Assembly: GCA_951230915.1 (NCBI GenBank) | Contig: OX579638.1 | Span: 4,854,696-4,918,695 of the forward strand | Direction: 5' to 3' | Length of the DNA stretch: 64,000 nucleotides | Origin: Antitrichia curtipendula | Taxonomy: Eukaryota; Streptophyta; Bryopsida; Hypnales; Leucodontaceae | In this document: in pieces, positions 59,489 through 64,000 of the stretch | Layout: every line of letters begins with the position of its first letter | How positions within the stretch are numbered: position 1 is the first letter of the stretch | Notes under the pieces: model-generated | Told to the model about the DNA's origin: nothing | What the model saw: the letters and a program-made list of their open reading frames with translations, nothing else | Database searches by the model: none | Made by a program: the position numbers and the translations under genes

Positions 59489-61634
59489 CTTTGAGACACC
59501 TACATGACAACATGTTTTGGGAGTTTTGGCGATAAGGAAGTAGGATTTGAAGGCCAAATTGGATTTAACAAAGTAGAGACCCAACTTAGCTTCCAAGTCC
59601 CAACTATTGTTTTGAATATAAAATCAATAAAAAACGCATTGTATGAATCACCTTCATGGGCTGAAATTCTGTCCAAATCTATTTGAAGCAGATTTGATGC
59701 TAAAAGTGTTTCAAAAAACGAGTTTTAGACTTTCTGGCTCATTTTAATGGCATTTAATTGTTGTAAATATTATACAAGAGACAAATTGAGACTTAGAATG
59801 CACTTTGACCTTTACTCAAAGAAGTCTCCAAGTCCTACATTTGATATTTTATATTCACCGTCTACAGTCCAAGGAAGTTGGAATTTGGCCTCGAACTGTG
59901 ACTTAGAAAGTTGGGATTTGGGATGTAGTATGAAATGCCCCTAAGACAATAAATGCATGTCTATAGTACAGGTGTTTAGCCACATTTCAAGAAAAATTAA
60001 GGCATGTACAATGGACATGCAATTACATCCTAAAATGATCACGTTGGGCACATTTGAACCATTTTAGAACCATCTTGGTTTTACGACTTTCTACCTCATT
60101 GTAGCATAAAACATTGCAAAGGTTGGTCTCTGATAGATTGTATTGCATATGTGTGCAAGGGTTGTAATTGGCCATGGAATTCTCAATACAAGACCTGCAC
60201 AAAAATGCAATTAGGGTCACCTTTTGCATTGTGCATTTGTGCACCAACAACATTGCCATCCATACACAAGAGATCAATCATCTCTTTGAAACACAAGATG
60301 AATGCTTAGGAGGGTTTTGGAGAAAAGATCACACTTGTTTTTTCACTTATGTTTAGTTATTCTAACTTCCAATTAATAGCAAGTTTGATTGTGAGTAAAA
60401 GTAAAAAGAATCTCCATCATTTATCATGCTTATTAACTATTTGTGAGAAATAAAATATTTGGCAAAGTTGCAGTTTTTGTTGGACTATTGGTAATCTTCT
60501 AGTCGTTGCAAGCATTAATTGTGCACTTTTCATCCAATTTTATTATTATTTTTGTTTCATTAAAATATTGGGAATGCTCATGTAAAAAGCTTGTCCACTT
60601 TCAAAATAAAAATCACCTACTACAACAATATCCCCTATTAGTATGGGTGGAAAATTAAAATCGTCTATAATTTTTTCTATAGATTAAATAAAATAAAACA
60701 ATATAACAACCTAACCTATAAAACATGTTGTGACTTTAATAAATTAGGGTCATGATACACTATAATATCAAATGGTCAAAATCAACATATCCTAGTAATT
60801 ATTTAATTTTTCCATAAAATGAGTTTTGAGAGGTGTTAAAAATAAATATATTTTTCTATTATTTTTTTTTTTCCATATTTCTAAAAAAATTTGAAAGTAA
60901 AATCCCAAAAATTTGGGCATCCATTTTTAGAAACAATTTTGTCAACTTTGATCACTTGATACAATAATAGGATAAATTTAGTGTATTTTTTATTGTTAGA
61001 TTGGTAATAAATTGAAATGGGTGAAAATTGGGGAACATATATTAGGTGTTTTGTTTTTCATTTACACCAAATGAATTTTTTAGCAACAAAATACAAAAGT
61101 TCACAATTTATGTGTCTATATATGTATTTTTCTAAGTTTTTTTTAATGGCAACAATTTGTATTGCTAGGGTGCAATATGGTGACTATGCAAATTTTCAAG
61201 ATGGAAATTAGCAATGTGAACATCCAATTTAGTATAAATCAGGCTACAACAATGCACTACCAAGGGTGGATCAAGAAATTTTAATGTATTTTTTTCTACA
61301 AGCTCAAGTACACTTCTAGCTACAACTTGCAATTGTAATTTGTTTGTTCCGTACCAAATACTTAGTAGATAATTTCTACATAATTGTTGAACATGTGAAT
61401 TGCAAATTGGTAGACTAACCATTACCGTTTCATCAAATATAATCAACAATTGGTCTGAACCAATAAAATACAATGTTGGTAAGGAAATTTCATGCCCAAA
61501 CTTGCATATAAGTTGCATACAAAAGAATTGCTATAGCATATTTAAAGCTAGTGAAACTACAAATACTTTCATTCCAAAGGCATAGACTTACCAACTTCAT
61601 TAAAATGGTTATGTTTGTTTTATCACGAAGAGGG
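59489..61634. other. AT-rich intergenic sequence
   Basis: No gene or clear element seen in about 2.1 kb. Confidence 0.4.
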
Positions 61635-62583
61635 TTAACCCTAAAGGTTTTTGACTATGTTTTCTCCCAAAATGCTACAAAACTGCCATTTCTAATACAA
61701 GTACCAAATTTTAGAAAAAAAACAATTTTGGACAAATGTAACTGTATGATCTTGTAGTATGTTGGTTTGAAAAGATGTGGAATTTGTTTTAGAAAATTCC
61801 ACCAGGTAGATTGCAAGATATCAGTGATTGAAGTGACAAAAATCTTTTTTTTGCCCCTGCAAAAAATCGGGCAGCTGCACTTTATAAGGTCAGATCTTTA
61901 TGGAATTTAAAAAAAATTCTTGTAACCCTTTAGATTTATTCTTCAAGGCAAGTTGTCTTCATGCTTGAAATTTTTTAGATCATTATGAATTGTACAACAT
62001 CTGGAAAAAATAGTAAGTAGAAAGAAGTAGAGAATGATTCAAAATACTAAATTGTTAACCATTTATTTATGGAACTGAAAAATGTCAATCCCAATGGTTG
62101 TAATGTTATGATAAAAAATCTAAGCCTAATTTTTTTTAATTTTTTTTCAAAAATATCAAATTAGAGTAAAATAAAAGACTTCAAAGTTTATTTTAGAATA
62201 GAGATTTCATAACTACTTGTAAACTACCCACAACTAAAACTCCTTATAACTTTCATCTCATTAATCATAATAGAATGATTCAAAGTTTTTCATGTATATA
62301 GAAATCCAGAAAACCAATTTTAAGCTTTTATTTTTCAAAAAAGTGATTTTCAAAGAATTTTTTTTTGTTGCCTAGGCTGCCCGCCAAGCAATGAAAACTA
62401 AATATCATTCAATAACTTTTTGACAATGTAGTCAAAAGTTATGAACATTGTTGGGCCTTAAAGCAACTCCTTGAAAAAATGTCATGTTAAAATTTCAAAG
62501 ATAAAAAAAAAAAATCCACTCGTAGTGAGCTACCCAAAATCACTATGTTGCCAAAAAAACTACTTTGGTCCTTTAGGGGTTAA
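61635..62583. mobile_element. TTAA family, copy G (949 bp)
   Basis: Left end TTAACCCTAAAGG, then CAAAACTGCCATTTCTAATAC. Right end TTTGGTCCTTTAGGGGTTAA. TTAA at both tips. It belongs to the same subfamily as copy F. Confidence 0.82.
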
Positions 62584-63751
62584 AGAGGTGGTTGTGTTTT
62601 TACAAAGAGAACTCTAGATTTGGCAAACCATCTAGGGGAAGATTGCCACTGGACAATGTAGATTTGGAACATTTGACAATTAAGAGATTGCAACATTGTC
62701 ATTGATCTTGGCAACTTGATGTGTTGAAAAAGCTATTATAAATTCAAATTTAAAGACATAGTCCAGTGAATGGAAGCATTTATGACAATTTGCATAGATT
62801 TGCTTTTCTAACAAATTTTATTAAAGGGTCATTGCACAAAAATTCCATGGTTACAATCTAGCTATAAGTAGTCCAAAAAAACACATGCTTACACTATATT
62901 TTTGCAAAAGAATAAATTTTCATAGAAGAACTTTGTTCTTTAACGAGGTAAACAAAGACTCCATTTGTTGAACCTAGTTTTTTTTATGGAAACATTGAAT
63001 GGTACATATTAAGGTCCAAAAATATTATCAGAATATCTACAATCATGTCTATCATAGTTACTAATAGGTGTTTTGTTAATTAAGATATTAGTTTGTTTAG
63101 AGAACATAAGTTCAAAATATTACTTTTTTACAAGATACTAACGTCTAAAGTCTTGCACTGATTTGAGCCCCAAATTACTTCAAAATACCAATTGCAAGAT
63201 CAATCTACATAGACTTCAAAAATTAGGTTCTTCACGTCTTTTCTAAAAATGAAGTTTGTCCTTTAAGGATTTTTGGGACAAACACTTTGCTACTAGAAAA
63301 TGTATGCCCAAATCAACAAAGATTAGCAAAAAAATGTTGATTTTGTTTGTTGATTTGGACAATGCGTAACTAAAAATTGTTGATTTTTTTGTTGATGTGA
63401 TCAAGTACAAAAAAAAATAAAAAATAAAAAATTTGGTGTCTCCAACTATAGAAAAGCCAACAAATGGCAGGTGAAAATTGATACAAAATTTGCACACAAG
63501 TAAGCCACCTAGGCAACTTGCCATGCAGACCAAGGTCATCCACATGGGTGGGGATGCCAAAGGAATTCAAACCTTTCATCCCATACTTGTGGTGAAAGAT
63601 CCTTATCCATTGTACCATACAAAGGTTCACCTAAACAAACATGGTGTAAGTTTTTATTTATTTAATTTTTGCAATTGTTTTCCATTTGGTTTATATACTT
63701 AGAAGACTTTGGCAAGCATTTGTCACAATAGAATATTTTTTTCAAAAAGCT
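62584..63751. other. AT-rich intergenic sequence
   Basis: No feature recognised. Confidence 0.35.
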
Positions 63752-64000
63752 TTAACCCTTAAAGGACCAAGGTCATTTTTCTATCAAAAAACACTCAAAA
63801 CTGTCAATTTTGCTGCATTCATCCAAGAAAACAAAAAATATATATTTTTTAGAATCTAACCATATGATCTTATACTTTACCTGTCTAAGATCATGTGGTA
63901 AAAATTTCATGGAGTTTGACCGTACAAATTGGAAGATATCAACATTTAAAGCTGAAAAAAATAAAATTTTGAACACCATCGTGCAATTCCAAAATGACTT
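63752..64000. mobile_element. TTAA family, copy H, cut by the window end
   Basis: Left end TTAACCCTTAAAGGACCAAGG, followed by the family's AAAACACTCAAAACTGTCA block. It runs off the right edge. Confidence 0.8.

Noticed and set aside
1..64000. tRNA, rRNA, CRISPR arrays or LTR retrotransposons
   Set aside because: I saw no cloverleaf, rRNA core, spaced repeat array, reverse transcriptase or long direct terminal repeat; a profile search could still reveal weak relics.

Overview
The window is nuclear DNA of a land plant. It has spliced genes with GT/AG introns, plant-specific families (a GRAS regulator of the SHORT-ROOT type, a plant ARM-repeat protein) and N-termini that look plastid-targeted. 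It is AT-rich, gene-poor and full of DNA transposons, and I saw no LTR retrotransposon. A non-seed plant, perhaps a moss, is my guess from the intron-containing SHR gene and the repeat make-up; this is weakly supported.

Layout. (1) 1-8406 is a gene island. A signal-peptide-peptidase-like intramembrane aspartyl protease is on the minus strand; its 3' end runs off the left edge. It is head-to-head with a complete 10-exon uroporphyrinogen-III synthase gene on the plus strand, and about 590 bp lie between the start codons. (2) 8407-32080 is an AT-rich repeat desert. It holds a decayed Merlin/IS1016-type transposase (about 10773-11553), TTAA-flanked elements, TA-flanked elements, elements with 4-bp target duplications, a CACTA-type foldback, and a diverged tandem array of about 168-bp units. 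(3) 32080-45560 is a second, more GC-rich gene island. It has a 4-exon SHORT-ROOT-like GRAS gene on plus and a 2-exon ARM-repeat gene on minus, which converge. (4) 45560-64000 is a second repeat desert with the same families plus PIF/Harbinger-type TAA/TTA-flanked MITEs.

The genes do not form one pathway. UROS serves plastid tetrapyrrole synthesis, the protease works in membranes, the GRAS protein is a developmental regulator, and the ARM protein is probably a protein-interaction scaffold. The most coherent unexplained structure is the transposon population. About ten copies or fragments share TTAA-CCCCTAAAGGACC-type inverted ends (TTAA target, piggyBac- or Kolobok-like). A second family of about 730 bp has GGGTGATTGCAAGAAA-type ends and exact 4-bp duplications. 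A third family has TA-AGGT ends. There is also a broken Merlin-type transposase. None of the non-autonomous families has a recognisable transposase here. Exon borders were placed by hand from splice signals, reading-frame continuity and family resemblance.
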